Numbered from the stretch's first letter, positions 27,775-37,045 are shown. The stretch: 48,838 bases of DNA from Paludibacter propionicigenes (GCA_020721325.1 DYNA01000013.1:1-48838), one strand, 5' to 3'. Notes: generated by a model from the letters alone, not told the origin. Made by a program: numbers and translations.

Positions 27775-28686
27775 TTAATATTTTATGATGTAATAAACCG
27801 CTACGTTATCGGGGCGAGTTTCTGCACCACCTGTGTTACCGGTAGTGAAAGGGTGCGTATGATTTGGGGCAGTTGAAGTAGTTTGCATGGGATACTGTTC
27901 ACCCGTACCATCACCATCGGAATAATCGCCTGAGTCTGAAGCTTCATTAATCCGTGCATCTGTATAAGTATGCGAGTGCTCACCTCCATTATCTGTCGTG
28001 CCGCTATGTAAGTGAGCCTTAAAATCTTCCGCTTGGAAAGTACCCAAAGTTCTGGTTGCATAATCGGGGTCTATTTGTCTGTTATCGTCCAAGCCACGTA
28101 AAAAAGCACCACGCATATCGGGTACTTTAAAATTACTTCCCGAACCTCCCCAAGTTGTTCCTATAATGCTGTATAACTGAGCATATTGCGACAAAGTACC
28201 ATCGTATTGACTACCATCGCAAAGCAACCAACCCGCCGGAATTTTTGTTTTCGGACCGGCAAAAGGCACGACCGTACCCACCGGAACGCCATTTTCGGCA
28301 AAGCGGGCGTAAGGAACGGCACTCATGCGAGCATCGTTTATAATTGTGAAAACACCTCCACTTGTTTTTCTTACTTTTACTTCCAACCAATAATCCACAT
28401 CTACTCCGGTAAAATTCAATTTCTGAAAATCACTCGAAGTTACAGAACCTATCTGAGCCGTAAAAACGCCGTAAGCATCGCTTATCAAAGTTTGTTCTTC
28501 GGTATAAGTGGCTGCTGTACCGGTTTTGGGATAAATCTTGAAACTGACTGTTATTGAAACACTTGCAAGAGCTTTACCATCAGGGTCAATTGCATAGCCT
28601 TGAAAATTAAAAGGACGATTGGAAGTTTGAGCAAACAGAGTTGATGTAAACAAAAAACTCACAAAAAAATAAATGATTTTTTTCAT
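27775..28686 (-). CDS. Secreted phage tail-collar-domain protein
   Basis: 303-residue exported protein. Signal peptide (KKIIYFFVSFLFTSTLFAQ), then an N-terminal beta-rich domain (about 22-125, FNFQGYAIDPDGKALASVSI to MSAVPYARFAENG) of a type frequent in Bacteroidota surface proteins, then a tail-collar domain (about 130-200, TVVPFAGPKTKIPAGWLLCD and VPDMRGAFLRGLDDN). The C-terminal part (about 210-303) is His/Gly/Asp-rich (HLHSGTTDNGGEHSHTYTDA, APNHTHPFTTGNTGG) as in collar-domain tips that bind metals, and ends AVYYIIKY. It is not part of a prophage: no other phage genes are near. It is the first gene of the run leading into the giant cargo. Confidence 0.85.
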   Translation of the reverse strand: MKKIIYFFVSFLFTSTLFAQTSNRPFNFQGYAIDPDGKALASVSITVSFKIYPKTGTAATYTEEQTLISDAYGVFTAQIGSVTSSDFQKLNFTGVDVDYWLEVKVRKTSGGVFTIINDARMSAVPYARFAENGVPVGTVVPFAGPKTKIPAGWLLCDGSQYDGTLSQYAQLYSIIGTTWGGSGSNFKVPDMRGAFLRGLDDNRQIDPDYATRTLGTFQAEDFKAHLHSGTTDNGGEHSHTYTDARINEASDSGDYSDGDGTGEQYPMQTTSTAPNHTHPFTTGNTGGAETRPDNVAVYYIIKY

Positions 28687-28728
28687 AATTTTATATTTTT
28701 TTTATAATTTACTGTATATTTATTTTAC

Positions 28729-28736
28729 CAAATTTA
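28729..28736 (-). promoter_or_regulatory. Candidate -7 promoter box (TAAATTTG) for the tail-collar/giant cargo operon
   Basis: Exact TAnnTTTG match on the minus strand, 43 bases before the tail-collar start at 28686. It is the only visible promoter-like box ahead of the two-gene run. Confidence 0.5.
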
Positions 28737-29227
28737 AAATATTTTAACTTTTTTTTAATTTTTTTTTGATTTTTTTTTTAAAAATTTATATAAAACTCAA
28801 TTTTTCAATGATTTATAATTTTTTTTCATTAAAAAAAAAAACCAAAATTTACTATTTCAATATTTTTTTTGTAAAAAATAAGTTTTTTTATACCATTTTT
28901 ACACAAACCAAAATCATAAAAATGCGGAAGTACTTAAAGAGATAAAAAAGTGAAAAATAAACTGGAAGAAATAAAAAGTTAAAAACAATCGTAATTATTC
29001 TGTCTTTAACCATATTTTCCATTCATTAAAAATACAAAAAGCGTGAATAGTTTTTAATTTTATCCGGTTTTAATTTTTCTTAAATTAAAGAATCTTTTTT
29101 TTAACTTTTGGAATTTGCCATTCCTTGAAAATTTTATTACCACCTAAATTAAATTTTTAATTTTCAGAAATCTAACTTTTAATTTTCTATATAAATATTG
29201 ATTATCAAGTTGTTACAAAATATTATA

Positions 29228-29237
29228 AAGCACTAAC
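29228..29237 (+). repeat. Left copy of 10-bp target-site duplication
   Basis: AAGCACTAAC stands directly before the left inverted repeat and is repeated exactly at 29345-29354 directly after the right one. Confidence 0.85.
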
Positions 29238-29344
29238 CAATGTCGTTTAGTTAAGAAAATACGAAAAGCCGTCAGACCGGACAAGCCGGTCGGACGGCAA
29301 GGACTACGGTCTGACCGAGTCTAATGTTTAACTAAACGACATTG
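29238..29344. mobile_element. MITE-like non-coding insertion, 107 bp
   Basis: The ends are perfect 17-bp inverted repeats: CAATGTCGTTTAGTTAA at 29238-29254 and its exact complement at 29328-29344, bounded by a perfect 10-bp direct repeat. The inside has no open frame but two G/C-rich hairpins: GCCGTCAGACCGG (29268-29280) against CCGGTCGGACGGC (29286-29298), 12 of 13 paired, and a second one at about 29302-29321. The G/C content is far above the flanks. A 10-bp duplication and these tips would suit mobilisation by an IS4/IS231-type transposase; that assignment is inference. No transposase gene is present in the window. Confidence 0.85.
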
Positions 29345-29354
29345 AAGCACTAAC
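29345..29354 (+). repeat. Right copy of 10-bp target-site duplication
   Basis: AAGCACTAAC, identical to 29228-29237, marks the right boundary of the insertion. Confidence 0.85.
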
Positions 29355-29445
29355 TGTCAAAAAAAACAAATGTGTAATATAAATATATTTTTATGCAAAT
29401 ATTTATTATTTTTATCAAAAAAATCCATACAAAAAAAGATAAAAA

Positions 29446-30423
29446 ATGAACTACGATTTTTTAAAAAACAAAGTAAATTTAGGATTTTTTCCAACTCCTA
29501 TTGAATTTTTACCTCGCTTTTCGGCAGAAATCGGGCATGAAGTTTACATCAAACGCGACGACCAAACCGGCTTGGCAACAGGCGGAAACAAAACTCGAAA
29601 ATTGGAATTTTTAATGAAAGACGCTTTGGATAAAGGCGCAGAAACAGTGATAACCATCGGCGGACAACAATCGAACCATTGCCGACAAACTGCGGCAGCC
29701 GCAGCAAAACTTGGCTTACAATGTATATTAATTCTTCGTGGCTACGAACCTGCTGAATATCAAGGCAATTTGCTTCTCGACAAAATGCTGGGGGCTGATT
29801 TTCTTTTTATGGAAAACGAGGATATATTTTCCGGCATGAAAAAATTATATGAATACAGCCAAGCCTACAAACTGAATTTTTACCCCATAACTATGGGCGG
29901 CTCAAACGAAATCGGCTGTCTGGGCTATGTGAATGCCATGAAAGAGCTTAAAATTCAGGAACTTGAAATGGGTTTTGACTTTGATGAAATCTATTTTCCA
30001 ACCAGCTCGGGCGGTACGCAAGCCGGAATGGTTTTGGGTAAAAAGATTTTTGACACAAAAGCCCAAATCATTGGTATTTCAAACGATAAATCGAATATGG
30101 ACGGACTGCCTTTGCACGATTATATTTTTAAAATCATCAAAGAAGCAGAACTAAAATACCAAATCCAAACGAATATAGCCCACTCCGAAATTATTATAAA
30201 TCAAGATTTTAACGAAGCCGGATACGGTGTAATAACTGAAAATGAAATTTCTATAATTAAAAAATTGGCTGCAACCGAAGGAATCATCCTCGACCCCGTT
30301 TACACAGGAAGAGCTTTTTACGGAATGTACGAACTTTTGAAAAAATCAAAACAAAAGAAAAAAATCCTCTTTTGGCACACCGGCGGACAAGCGGCTAATT
30401 TTAGTTATTCCGCTTCTTTTTAA
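29446..30423 (+). CDS. D-cysteine desulfhydrase / ACC deaminase family PLP enzyme
   Basis: Fold-type II PLP enzyme of 325 residues. The PLP lysine is K49 in TGLATGGNKTRKLEFL, the phosphate-contact motif is GGQQSNHCRQTAAAAAKLG near residue 75, and FPTSSGGTQAGMVLG near 180 forms the glycine-rich phosphate-binding loop. Family members either break D-cysteine to pyruvate, ammonia and sulfide or deaminate 1-aminocyclopropane-1-carboxylate. The pattern fits D-cysteine desulfhydrase at least as well, and ACC deaminase cannot be excluded by eye. It lies downstream of the MITE-like element and 86 bases before maf. Confidence 0.85.
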   Translation: MNYDFLKNKVNLGFFPTPIEFLPRFSAEIGHEVYIKRDDQTGLATGGNKTRKLEFLMKDALDKGAETVITIGGQQSNHCRQTAAAAAKLGLQCILILRGYEPAEYQGNLLLDKMLGADFLFMENEDIFSGMKKLYEYSQAYKLNFYPITMGGSNEIGCLGYVNAMKELKIQELEMGFDFDEIYFPTSSGGTQAGMVLGKKIFDTKAQIIGISNDKSNMDGLPLHDYIFKIIKEAELKYQIQTNIAHSEIIINQDFNEAGYGVITENEISIIKKLAATEGIILDPVYTGRAFYGMYELLKKSKQKKKILFWHTGGQAANFSYSASF

Positions 30424-30468
30424 CAAAAAAAACCTGAAAAAATTTACATTTTGTAAAAACAAATCATT

Positions 30469-30476
30469 TATTTTTG
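30469..30476 (+). promoter_or_regulatory. Candidate -7 promoter box (TATTTTTG) for maf
   Basis: Exact TAnnTTTG match 33 bases before the maf start codon. It suggests maf has a promoter of its own besides possible read-through from the upstream gene. Confidence 0.5.
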
Positions 30477-30509
30477 CAAAAAATAACCAAAAAAAGAAAA
30501 ATTTAAGTA

Positions 30510-31091
30510 ATGAAAAAAATAATTTTAGCATCGCAATCGCCTCGTCGCCATCAGCTTATGCGTGAGATAGGCTTAGAATTTGAAGTGGTTACAAAAGACG
30601 GAATCGAAGAAATTTTCCCGCAAGGGCTTAATAAAGAAGAAATTGCAGAGTTTTTAGCCAATTTAAAAGCAAAAGCATTCAAAAATGAAATTGACAAAAA
30701 TACCGTTTTAATTACCGCCGATACCATCGTTTGGCGCAAAGGAAAAGTGCTTGGAAAGCCTAAAAATAGCGAAGAAGCTTTTCAAATGCTCAGCGATTTG
30801 TCCGGAAAAAAACATTGGGTAATTACCGGTGTTTGTATTCAAACTTTAGATACAAAAAAAAAATTTCACTCTAAAACCAAAGTAAAATTCGCGCATTTAT
30901 CGAAAGAGGAAATCAATCATTATATATCTCATTACCAACCATTTGACAAAGCAGGAGCTTACGGCATTCAAGAATGGATTGGACACATAGCCGTTGAACG
31001 CATTGAAGGCTCGTATTTTAACGTTATGGGATTGCCCATTCAAAAATTGTATCAAAAATTGAAAAAATTTGACGTTATTTCTTTAAAATAA
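30510..31091 (+). CDS. maf: Maf-family nucleoside triphosphate pyrophosphatase
   Basis: House-cleaning enzyme that hydrolyses non-canonical or surplus nucleoside triphosphates (dTTP/UTP in the YhdE subgroup) to monophosphates. The N-terminal ILASQSPRRHQLMREIG is the family signature, followed by LITADTIVWRKGKVLGKP (about 70-87) and FDKAGAYGIQEW near residue 150 with the catalytic-side residues. The length of 193 is standard. The AGAYGIQ motif favours the dTTP/UTP subgroup. It is convergent with valS, the two sharing a bidirectional terminator. Confidence 0.92.
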   Translation: MKKIILASQSPRRHQLMREIGLEFEVVTKDGIEEIFPQGLNKEEIAEFLANLKAKAFKNEIDKNTVLITADTIVWRKGKVLGKPKNSEEAFQMLSDLSGKKHWVITGVCIQTLDTKKKFHSKTKVKFAHLSKEEINHYISHYQPFDKAGAYGIQEWIGHIAVERIEGSYFNVMGLPIQKLYQKLKKFDVISLK

Positions 31092-31173
31092 TATTTTTTT
31101 AAATTAAAGTGCTAAAACTTCAAAAAATATTTTGGTAAAATAAAAAAAAATAAACTTTTTTCTATTAAAAAAT

Positions 31174-31209
31174 AAAACCCAGCCAAAATTTTACTTTTGG
31201 CTGGGTTTT
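31174..31209. terminator. Bidirectional terminator between maf and valS
   Basis: AAAACCCAGCCAAAA pairs perfectly with TTTTGGCTGGGTTTT over 15 base pairs around a six-base loop. It has an A run on one side and a T run on the other, placed exactly between the convergent genes. Confidence 0.93.
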
Positions 31210-31232
31210 CAAAAAATAAAAAAATCGGTATT

Positions 31233-33866
31233 TTAACCTTTCAATTCAGTTATTCTAAGTGAAAGGGCTGTGATTTTACTTTCGGCATCGGCTTGTTTTT
31301 TTCGTTCCAATTCAATAACGTTTGCGGGCGCATTGGCTACAAAACGCTCATTCGTAAGCTTTTTCATTACTATTTCAAGCGAACCTTGTGCATATTTCAA
31401 TTCGCTTTCCAATTTTTGCAATTCCTCTTCTACATTGAGCAAATTACCCAAAGCCACATAAAATTCATTGTTTTTTATAATAAATGAAATTGCATTAGGC
31501 ACATTTTCAGTAGTTTGCAAAAGATTTGAAAGATTTACCGATTTGATAATTATCGAATCGTATTGCGAATTGTATTGTCCGTTTACCGTTTTTACAAATA
31601 CCTGTAAACTTTCCTTGAAAGCAATATTTTTTTCCTTTCTAATCCTACGAATTTCAGAAATCGTATTTTTAACTTCTTCAAATTCATCAATTATTTTCGA
31701 GTCAAAAAGTTTTGACTTTGGCATCTCCGAAATCATAATACTTTTTCCTTCAATGCGTTGAGCCATTAATTGCCAAATTTCTTCGGTGATAAAAGGCATA
31801 AAAGGATGTAGAATTTTGAGCAATTTTTCAAAAAATTCTAAAGTAGAGTTAAATGTTTGTTTATCAATCCCTTGCCCGAAAGCGGGTTTGATAATTTCCA
31901 AATACCAACTCGAAAAATCGTCCCAAAAAAGTTTATAAATCGACATTAAGGCTTCACTCAAACGAAATTCATCGAACTGTTTTTCCATTGTTAAAAGTAC
32001 TTCATTGAGCTTATTATCAAACCATTGCACCGCTTTTTTTGCAGAATCGAGTTGCGCAATTTGCTCATCAATTTGCCAATTTTTTACCAATCGAAAAGCA
32101 TTCCAAATTTTACTTCCAAAATTTCTACCTTGTTCGGGCAAACCATCGTTGTAAAGTAAATCGCCGCCTGCGGGCGAGCAAAACATCATGCCCGTGCGCA
32201 CGGCATCGGCTCCAAATTGAGCAATTAAATCGAGCGGGTCGGGCGAATTGCCGAGCTGTTTCGACATTTTTCTACCTTGCTCATCGCGAACCATGCCCGT
32301 AAAGTACACATCTTTAAATGGATACGTGCCTTCGTATTCATATCCGGCTATAATCATGCGGGCTACCCAAAAGAAAATTATATCGTGTCCGGTAACCAAA
32401 ACATTGGTTGGGTAATAATAGCTAATGTCCTTATTTTTAGGCTCATTGATGCCATTAAAAACCGAAATAGGCCAAAGCCAAGACGAAAACCAAGTATCTA
32501 AAACATCTTCATCTTGCCGTAAATCTTCGATTTGCAAATTAAGTTTTCCGGTTTTCTCTCTTGCTAATTGGAGTGCTTTTTCTGCGGTTGCAGCAACCAC
32601 AAAATCGTTGCTTTCGGGCAAATAATAAGCCGGTATTCTTTGCCCCCACCACAATTGCCGTGAAATATTCCAGTCCCTTACATTGCTCATCCAATGTCTG
32701 TAAGTATTTTTGAAACGTTCGGGAGAAAATTTTATGGTATCGTTTTCTACATTTTCCAAAGCCGGTTTTACTATTTCTTGCATTTTCAAAAACCATTGCA
32801 TCGAAAGTTTCGGTTCTATAACTACTTGACTGCGTTGCGAATAACCAACTTTATTGGTATAATTTTCAATTTTCACCAAATTTCCGGCTTTTTCCAAATC
32901 GGGTACAATCAATTTTCGTACATCAAACCTATCTTTTCCAATGTAAAGTTCTGCAGCACTGCTCATTGTGCCATTGTCATTAAAAATATCAATGCTTGGC
33001 AAATTGTGTTTTTGACCGAGCAAATAGTCGTTTTCATCGTGCGAAGGAGTTACTTTTAATGCACCCGTACCGAACTCTTTATCAACATATTGGTCAAAAA
33101 TCAACGGCACTTCGCGATTTACCAATGGCACAATAACTTTTGCCCCTTTCAAATGTGCATATCGCTCATCTTCAGGGTGAACGCAAACGGCTGTATCGCC
33201 CAAAATGGTTTCGGGACGAGTAGTTGCAATGGTTATAAAGTCTTGACTATCTTTTATTTGATAGCGAATATAATACAATTTTGATTGCTCTTCTTTGTAT
33301 TCCACTTCTTCGTCCGAAACCGCCGTTAATGCTTTCGGGTCCCAATTTACCATGCGCACACCTCTGTAAATCAAGCCTTTATTGTATAAATCAACAAACA
33401 CATTGATTACACTTTGATACAAATCGGCATCGAGCGTAAATTTGGTTCTATCCCAATCACATGAAGCACCTAATTTTTTAAGCTGCTCCAAAATAATTCC
33501 GCCGTGTTTGTGTGTCCATTCCCAAGCGTGTTTCAAAAATTCATCGCGTGTAAGTGAATGTTTATCAATTCCTTCCGATGCCAATTTGTTTACCACCTTA
33601 GCCTCCGTAGCTATCGAAGCATGGTCTGTACCCGGCACCCAACAAGCGTTTTTACCCTGCATTCGAGCGCGGCGAATCAAAATATCCTGAATGGTATTGT
33701 TCATAATATGCCCCATGTGCAAAACGCCCGTAACGTTTGGAGGCGGAATTACAATTGTAAAAGGCTCTCTATCATCAGGTTCCGATTTGAAAAGTTTGTG
33801 TTTTAGCCAATAGTCATACCATTTTTTTTCGGCTTCAGCGGCATTGTATTTTGAAGGAATCTCCAT
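31233..33866 (-). CDS. valS: Valyl-tRNA synthetase
   Basis: Class I aminoacyl-tRNA synthetase that charges tRNA-Val. The HIGH-type motif reads [10 protein letters not shown] (about residues 48-57), the KMSKS-type motif reads [13 protein letters not shown], and the catalytic region includes [14 protein letters not shown] (tryptophan-rich, typical of ValRS). The editing domain lies around 190-350 with [20 protein letters not shown]. The C-terminus ends in a Lys/Glu-rich coiled coil (about 810-877), the usual tRNA-binding arm. The length of 877 residues is normal. Note KMSKQ in place of KMSKS. It is transcribed on its own, ending at the shared terminator. Confidence 0.98.
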   Translation of the reverse strand: MEIPSKYNAAEAEKKWYDYWLKHKLFKSEPDDREPFTIVIPPPNVTGVLHMGHIMNNTIQDILIRRARMQGKNACWVPGTDHASIATEAKVVNKLASEGIDKHSLTRDEFLKHAWEWTHKHGGIILEQLKKLGASCDWDRTKFTLDADLYQSVINVFVDLYNKGLIYRGVRMVNWDPKALTAVSDEEVEYKEEQSKLYYIRYQIKDSQDFITIATTRPETILGDTAVCVHPEDERYAHLKGAKVIVPLVNREVPLIFDQYVDKEFGTGALKVTPSHDENDYLLGQKHNLPSIDIFNDNGTMSSAAELYIGKDRFDVRKLIVPDLEKAGNLVKIENYTNKVGYSQRSQVVIEPKLSMQWFLKMQEIVKPALENVENDTIKFSPERFKNTYRHWMSNVRDWNISRQLWWGQRIPAYYLPESNDFVVAATAEKALQLAREKTGKLNLQIEDLRQDEDVLDTWFSSWLWPISVFNGINEPKNKDISYYYPTNVLVTGHDIIFFWVARMIIAGYEYEGTYPFKDVYFTGMVRDEQGRKMSKQLGNSPDPLDLIAQFGADAVRTGMMFCSPAGGDLLYNDGLPEQGRNFGSKIWNAFRLVKNWQIDEQIAQLDSAKKAVQWFDNKLNEVLLTMEKQFDEFRLSEALMSIYKLFWDDFSSWYLEIIKPAFGQGIDKQTFNSTLEFFEKLLKILHPFMPFITEEIWQLMAQRIEGKSIMISEMPKSKLFDSKIIDEFEEVKNTISEIRRIRKEKNIAFKESLQVFVKTVNGQYNSQYDSIIIKSVNLSNLLQTTENVPNAISFIIKNNEFYVALGNLLNVEEELQKLESELKYAQGSLEIVMKKLTNERFVANAPANVIELERKKQADAESKITALSLRITELKG

Positions 33867-33938
33867 TTTTTATTCTATTTTTTTATAATTATTTTTCTTT
33901 TTTTACTAAAAAAACATTAAATTTTAAATTAAAACTTA

Positions 33939-33946
33939 CAAAAATA
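33939..33946 (-). promoter_or_regulatory. Candidate -7 promoter box (TATTTTTG) for valS
   Basis: Exact TAnnTTTG match on the minus strand, 73 bases ahead of the valS start codon. Confidence 0.45.
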
Positions 33947-33972
33947 AAAAAAAATCCAAATTAAAAAAAGAA

Positions 33973-35349
33973 CTAATTTTTAAAACTAAAATTTTTTCTT
34001 AAATCGGAAATTTCATTTATTATCTTTTTTCGCAAATCATAGATTTCATTATATTTTTCTTTATTTCTGATTTTCAGTAAATTATATCGAAATTTTGCTT
34101 TCCATTTTGTAAAAAAAGTAAGATACCGATGGGCAAAAAATCCCATAGGCAACAAGCTAAACAAATACGCCCATTTTACCCACCAAATATCTGTAAATAA
34201 GCTGATTATAAAGAATTGAATAAGATGAATAAAAGGCGTTAAAAAAGTAAAAGTTACAAAACGTATGGAACTGTGAAATTGGGCATCTTTAAATTTTTTA
34301 TTGATAAAAAATTGAGGCAACATAGCCGGTAAATTATTCAAAAAACCATATAAAAAAACCGGAAAAAATAAAATATAAACTAAAAATTCGCCAAAAAGAG
34401 CTAAAATACAAAAATCTTCTTTTTCAAAAAGCCAATTTCTAAATTTATTTGCTTTTAAAAATTCACCATATTTTACCGCATTATTTATTATAGATTCTAC
34501 TTTTTCAGGTTCATTCTCTCTTACTTTTTCTAAAAATTCTATGGTTTGTTTATCTGCTAAAACATCATTTATTCCTTTGTTTTCAAGCTTCAGCTCTTTT
34601 AGCATTTGATTTCTATAAACATAACGAATGGTTTCAAATGACTGATAATTTTCTAAATCCGAAATGTGAATGATTTGTTTTTTTATCGCTTCTGCTATTT
34701 CATCTCTTAATAAATTATTCGCTTTTGCCTCATTTTCCAAATAAATGTCTTTGTATTTCAACACAGGAATCGGTTTTCCAAAATTTATTTTTACATCGGA
34801 TTGAAAATTAAAATAATTTTCGTAATAAATTCCTACCGGAATAATTTGTGTATCTAATTTGAAATCAGCATTTTGCTCTGCTAAAAATGCCATACGTGTT
34901 ATGCCTTTTTTAATCGGAAGCAAATGTCTTTTGTCGAAATGTTGGGCTTCCGGAAAAATTACAATGGGCGCACGGTTTTTCAAAATTTCAGCTACTCGCT
35001 TAAAAACCAAATTGTTAAGATGCAAATTTTCTTTTCCGTCTCGCATTCGATACGAAGGAATAATTCGGCAAAAAACTAAAAAACGAGTAAGCAAAGTTTT
35101 CTTTTTAAATAAATCGGCTCTACTTATAAATACCGGTCTTTCAAGCAGTTTCAACAGTACCAAAGAGTCCATGAGTGCATTTTGGTGATTTCCGGCAACA
35201 ATGAAAGGCTTGTCAGCAGGTAGATTTTCTAACCCTTTGACTATAAATTTCTTGTAAAAAATGCGTAAGAAAAAATCGAAAACAATACGTTCAATTTTAT
35301 AAAGCCACGAAAATTTATCTACGCTTCCAAAATCTTTAGTTATGTCCAT
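33973..35349 (-). CDS. PlsC-like acyltransferase with C-terminal membrane segments
   Basis: Predicted lysophospholipid or glycerol-3-phosphate acyltransferase of 458 residues. The N-terminal half carries the catalytic NHQNALMDSLVL block (H55, D61) and the FPEAQHFDKRHLLPIKKG block (about 132-149). Spacing between the histidine and aspartate is five residues rather than the usual four of HX4D, as in a Bacteroidota branch of the family. The C-terminal half has hydrophobic segments (about 312-350 and 365-415), so the enzyme is anchored in the inner membrane. It follows lipB after 43 bases and is likely in the lipA-lipB operon. The acyl donor and acceptor are not known. Confidence 0.8.
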   Translation of the reverse strand: MDITKDFGSVDKFSWLYKIERIVFDFFLRIFYKKFIVKGLENLPADKPFIVAGNHQNALMDSLVLLKLLERPVFISRADLFKKKTLLTRFLVFCRIIPSYRMRDGKENLHLNNLVFKRVAEILKNRAPIVIFPEAQHFDKRHLLPIKKGITRMAFLAEQNADFKLDTQIIPVGIYYENYFNFQSDVKINFGKPIPVLKYKDIYLENEAKANNLLRDEIAEAIKKQIIHISDLENYQSFETIRYVYRNQMLKELKLENKGINDVLADKQTIEFLEKVRENEPEKVESIINNAVKYGEFLKANKFRNWLFEKEDFCILALFGEFLVYILFFPVFLYGFLNNLPAMLPQFFINKKFKDAQFHSSIRFVTFTFLTPFIHLIQFFIISLFTDIWWVKWAYLFSLLPMGFFAHRYLTFFTKWKAKFRYNLLKIRNKEKYNEIYDLRKKIINEISDLRKNFSFKN

Positions 35350-35392
35350 TTTGTCTTATTTAATTTGTTGTTTATTAATTAGTTATATAAAT

Positions 35393-36064
35393 TTAGACAA
35401 GTTTAAAAAGTTCTAAAAAATGCCTTTTTAGATTCAATTTAACTTCTTCAAAATCAAGTTTAAAACCGAGTTCTTTTTGCATGGAAGTAACGCCTTTGTC
35501 GGTAAATCCGCAAGGGTTAATGTGCTGAAAATAAGATAAATCGGTATTTACATTGAGCGCAAAGCCGTGCATTGTAACCAAATGGCTCACTTTAACTCCA
35601 ATGGCACAAATTTTTCGTTCTTTTCCCTTTTTTCCGGCATCAATCCAAACACCCGTAGCACTTTTCAATCGCTCCGATTTTATACCATAAGTATCTAAAG
35701 TTCTGATAATTGCGTCTTCCATCGTTTCAATATAGGTACGCACGCGCAAGCCATATTTTTCAAGGTTAAGTATCGGATAACCAACTATTTGACCGTAACC
35801 ATGATAAGTAATATCGCCACCGCGGTCGGTTTGGAAAAAAGTAGCATGGATTGTTTTTAGAAACTCGCTGTTAATGAGTAAGTTATTTTGTTCTCCACTT
35901 TTCCCAAGCGTATATACGTGAGGGTGTTCGCAAAAAAGAAGGTAATCTTCTATTTGAGAATTGGAAAGTTTTCCGGTTTTTTTTTCAATAATTTCATTGA
36001 AAAGTTTATGCTGAAAATCCCATGCTTCTTTGTAATCAATATTTTTTAAATCTTTAAAAATCAT
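35393..36064 (-). CDS. lipB: Octanoyl-[acyl carrier protein]:protein N-octanoyltransferase LipB
   Basis: Transfers the octanoyl group from acyl carrier protein to lipoyl domains. RGGDITYHGYGQIVGYPIL is the family signature, GVKVSHLVTMHGFALNV carries the catalytic-side lysine region (KICAIGVK), and the catalytic cysteine is in HINPCGFTDKG. The length of 223 is standard. It is placed 24 bases after lipA, the gene for the next step, so lipoylation genes form an operon with the acyltransferase after them. Confidence 0.96.
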   Translation of the reverse strand: MIFKDLKNIDYKEAWDFQHKLFNEIIEKKTGKLSNSQIEDYLLFCEHPHVYTLGKSGEQNNLLINSEFLKTIHATFFQTDRGGDITYHGYGQIVGYPILNLEKYGLRVRTYIETMEDAIIRTLDTYGIKSERLKSATGVWIDAGKKGKERKICAIGVKVSHLVTMHGFALNVNTDLSYFQHINPCGFTDKGVTSMQKELGFKLDFEEVKLNLKRHFLELFKLV

Positions 36065-36088
36065 AATTTTTACTTCTTAAATTAAGAT

Positions 36089-36934
36089 TTAGAAAATATG
36101 TTTTTCGGCACGATAAGAAGACCGAACAAGCGGACTGCTTTCTACTACTAAAAATCCTTTTTCAAGTCCTATTTTTCGGTATTCTTCAAATTTTTCAGGA
36201 GTTACATATTCCTGAATTTCAAGATGTTGGCGTGTTGGTTGAAGGTATTGCCCCAGCGTAAAAACTTTGCAACCCGCAGCCAACGCATCGTCCATCGTTT
36301 GCAAAATCTCATCCCCTGTTTCACCCAAGCCAAGCATGATACCCGTTTTGGCTACAATGCCAGACAATGCAATGTGTTTCAATACATTAAGGCTTCTATC
36401 GTATTGAGCTTTTGTGCGAACTTGAGGTGTTAATCGGCGTGTTGTTTCCAAATTATGCGAAATAACTTCCGGTTTTGCATTTATCACTATATCAAGTAGT
36501 TCCGGTTTTCCATCAAAATCAGGGATAAGGGTTTCTAAAGTAGTTTCTGGATTTAATTCCTTGATTTTCAATATACATTCTGCCCAAATTTGCGCTCCCC
36601 CATCGGGCAAATCGTCTCTATCAACTGAAGTAACAACGGCATGTTTGAGTTTCATTAATTGAATGCTCCGAGCTAATTTTACCGGTTCATTTAAATCGGG
36701 CGGCAAAGGTTTTCCGGTAGAAACGTTGCAAAATTTACACGAACGTGTACAAATATTTCCCAAAATCATAAAAGTTGCAGTGCCACGTCCCCAGCAATCG
36801 CCCATATTTGGACAGTTTCCACTCGAACAAATGGTATGTAAATTATTCTGTTTCACAATATTATTAATTCGTGCGTAGTCTTGTCCTTCAGGCAATTTTA
36901 TTTTTAACCAATCGGGCTTTCTTTTAATTTGCAT
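36089..36934 (-). CDS. lipA: Lipoyl synthase LipA
   Basis: Radical SAM enzyme that inserts two sulfur atoms into the octanoyl chain on lipoyl domains. The auxiliary cluster cysteines are in CSSGNCPNMGDC (C-x4-C-x5-C), the radical SAM motif is CTRSCKFC (C-x3-C-x2-C), and the conserved C-terminal RSSY serine is in PLVRSSYRAEKHIF. The length of 281 residues is standard. Substrate for the step is provided by LipB from the next gene, 24 bases downstream. Confidence 0.97.
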   Translation of the reverse strand: MQIKRKPDWLKIKLPEGQDYARINNIVKQNNLHTICSSGNCPNMGDCWGRGTATFMILGNICTRSCKFCNVSTGKPLPPDLNEPVKLARSIQLMKLKHAVVTSVDRDDLPDGGAQIWAECILKIKELNPETTLETLIPDFDGKPELLDIVINAKPEVISHNLETTRRLTPQVRTKAQYDRSLNVLKHIALSGIVAKTGIMLGLGETGDEILQTMDDALAAGCKVFTLGQYLQPTRQHLEIQEYVTPEKFEEYRKIGLEKGFLVVESSPLVRSSYRAEKHIF

Positions 36935-37045
36935 TATCCGTTTTTTTATAAAAGTTTTATTTTAAAATTTGTAAATAATAAAAAAATAACGTTAAACACT
37001 AAAAAGAAACTAAAGCGATATTTATTTTCCTTATAAATTTTGATA

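Larger units (their letters stand above)
28687..29445. other. Large AT-rich intergenic region with a MITE-like insertion
   Basis: About 760 bases between the divergent tail-collar and D-cysteine desulfhydrase genes. It holds a minus-strand -7 box at its left end and a 107-bp inverted-repeat element. The rest is A/T-rich with no open frame of note and no RNA gene I can recognise. Confidence 0.7.

Noticed and set aside
27775-28686. Prophage remnant because of the tail-collar domain
   Set aside because: The protein has a signal peptide and a Bacteroidota-type N-terminal domain. Neighbours are T9SS cargo genes and no other phage gene lies nearby.
28687-29445. tRNA or riboswitch in the large gene-free regions
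   Set aside because: I searched for cloverleaf-like arms with a CCA-side acceptor and for G/C-rich leaders and saw none apart from the MITE-like hairpins. A covariance-model search would be decisive.
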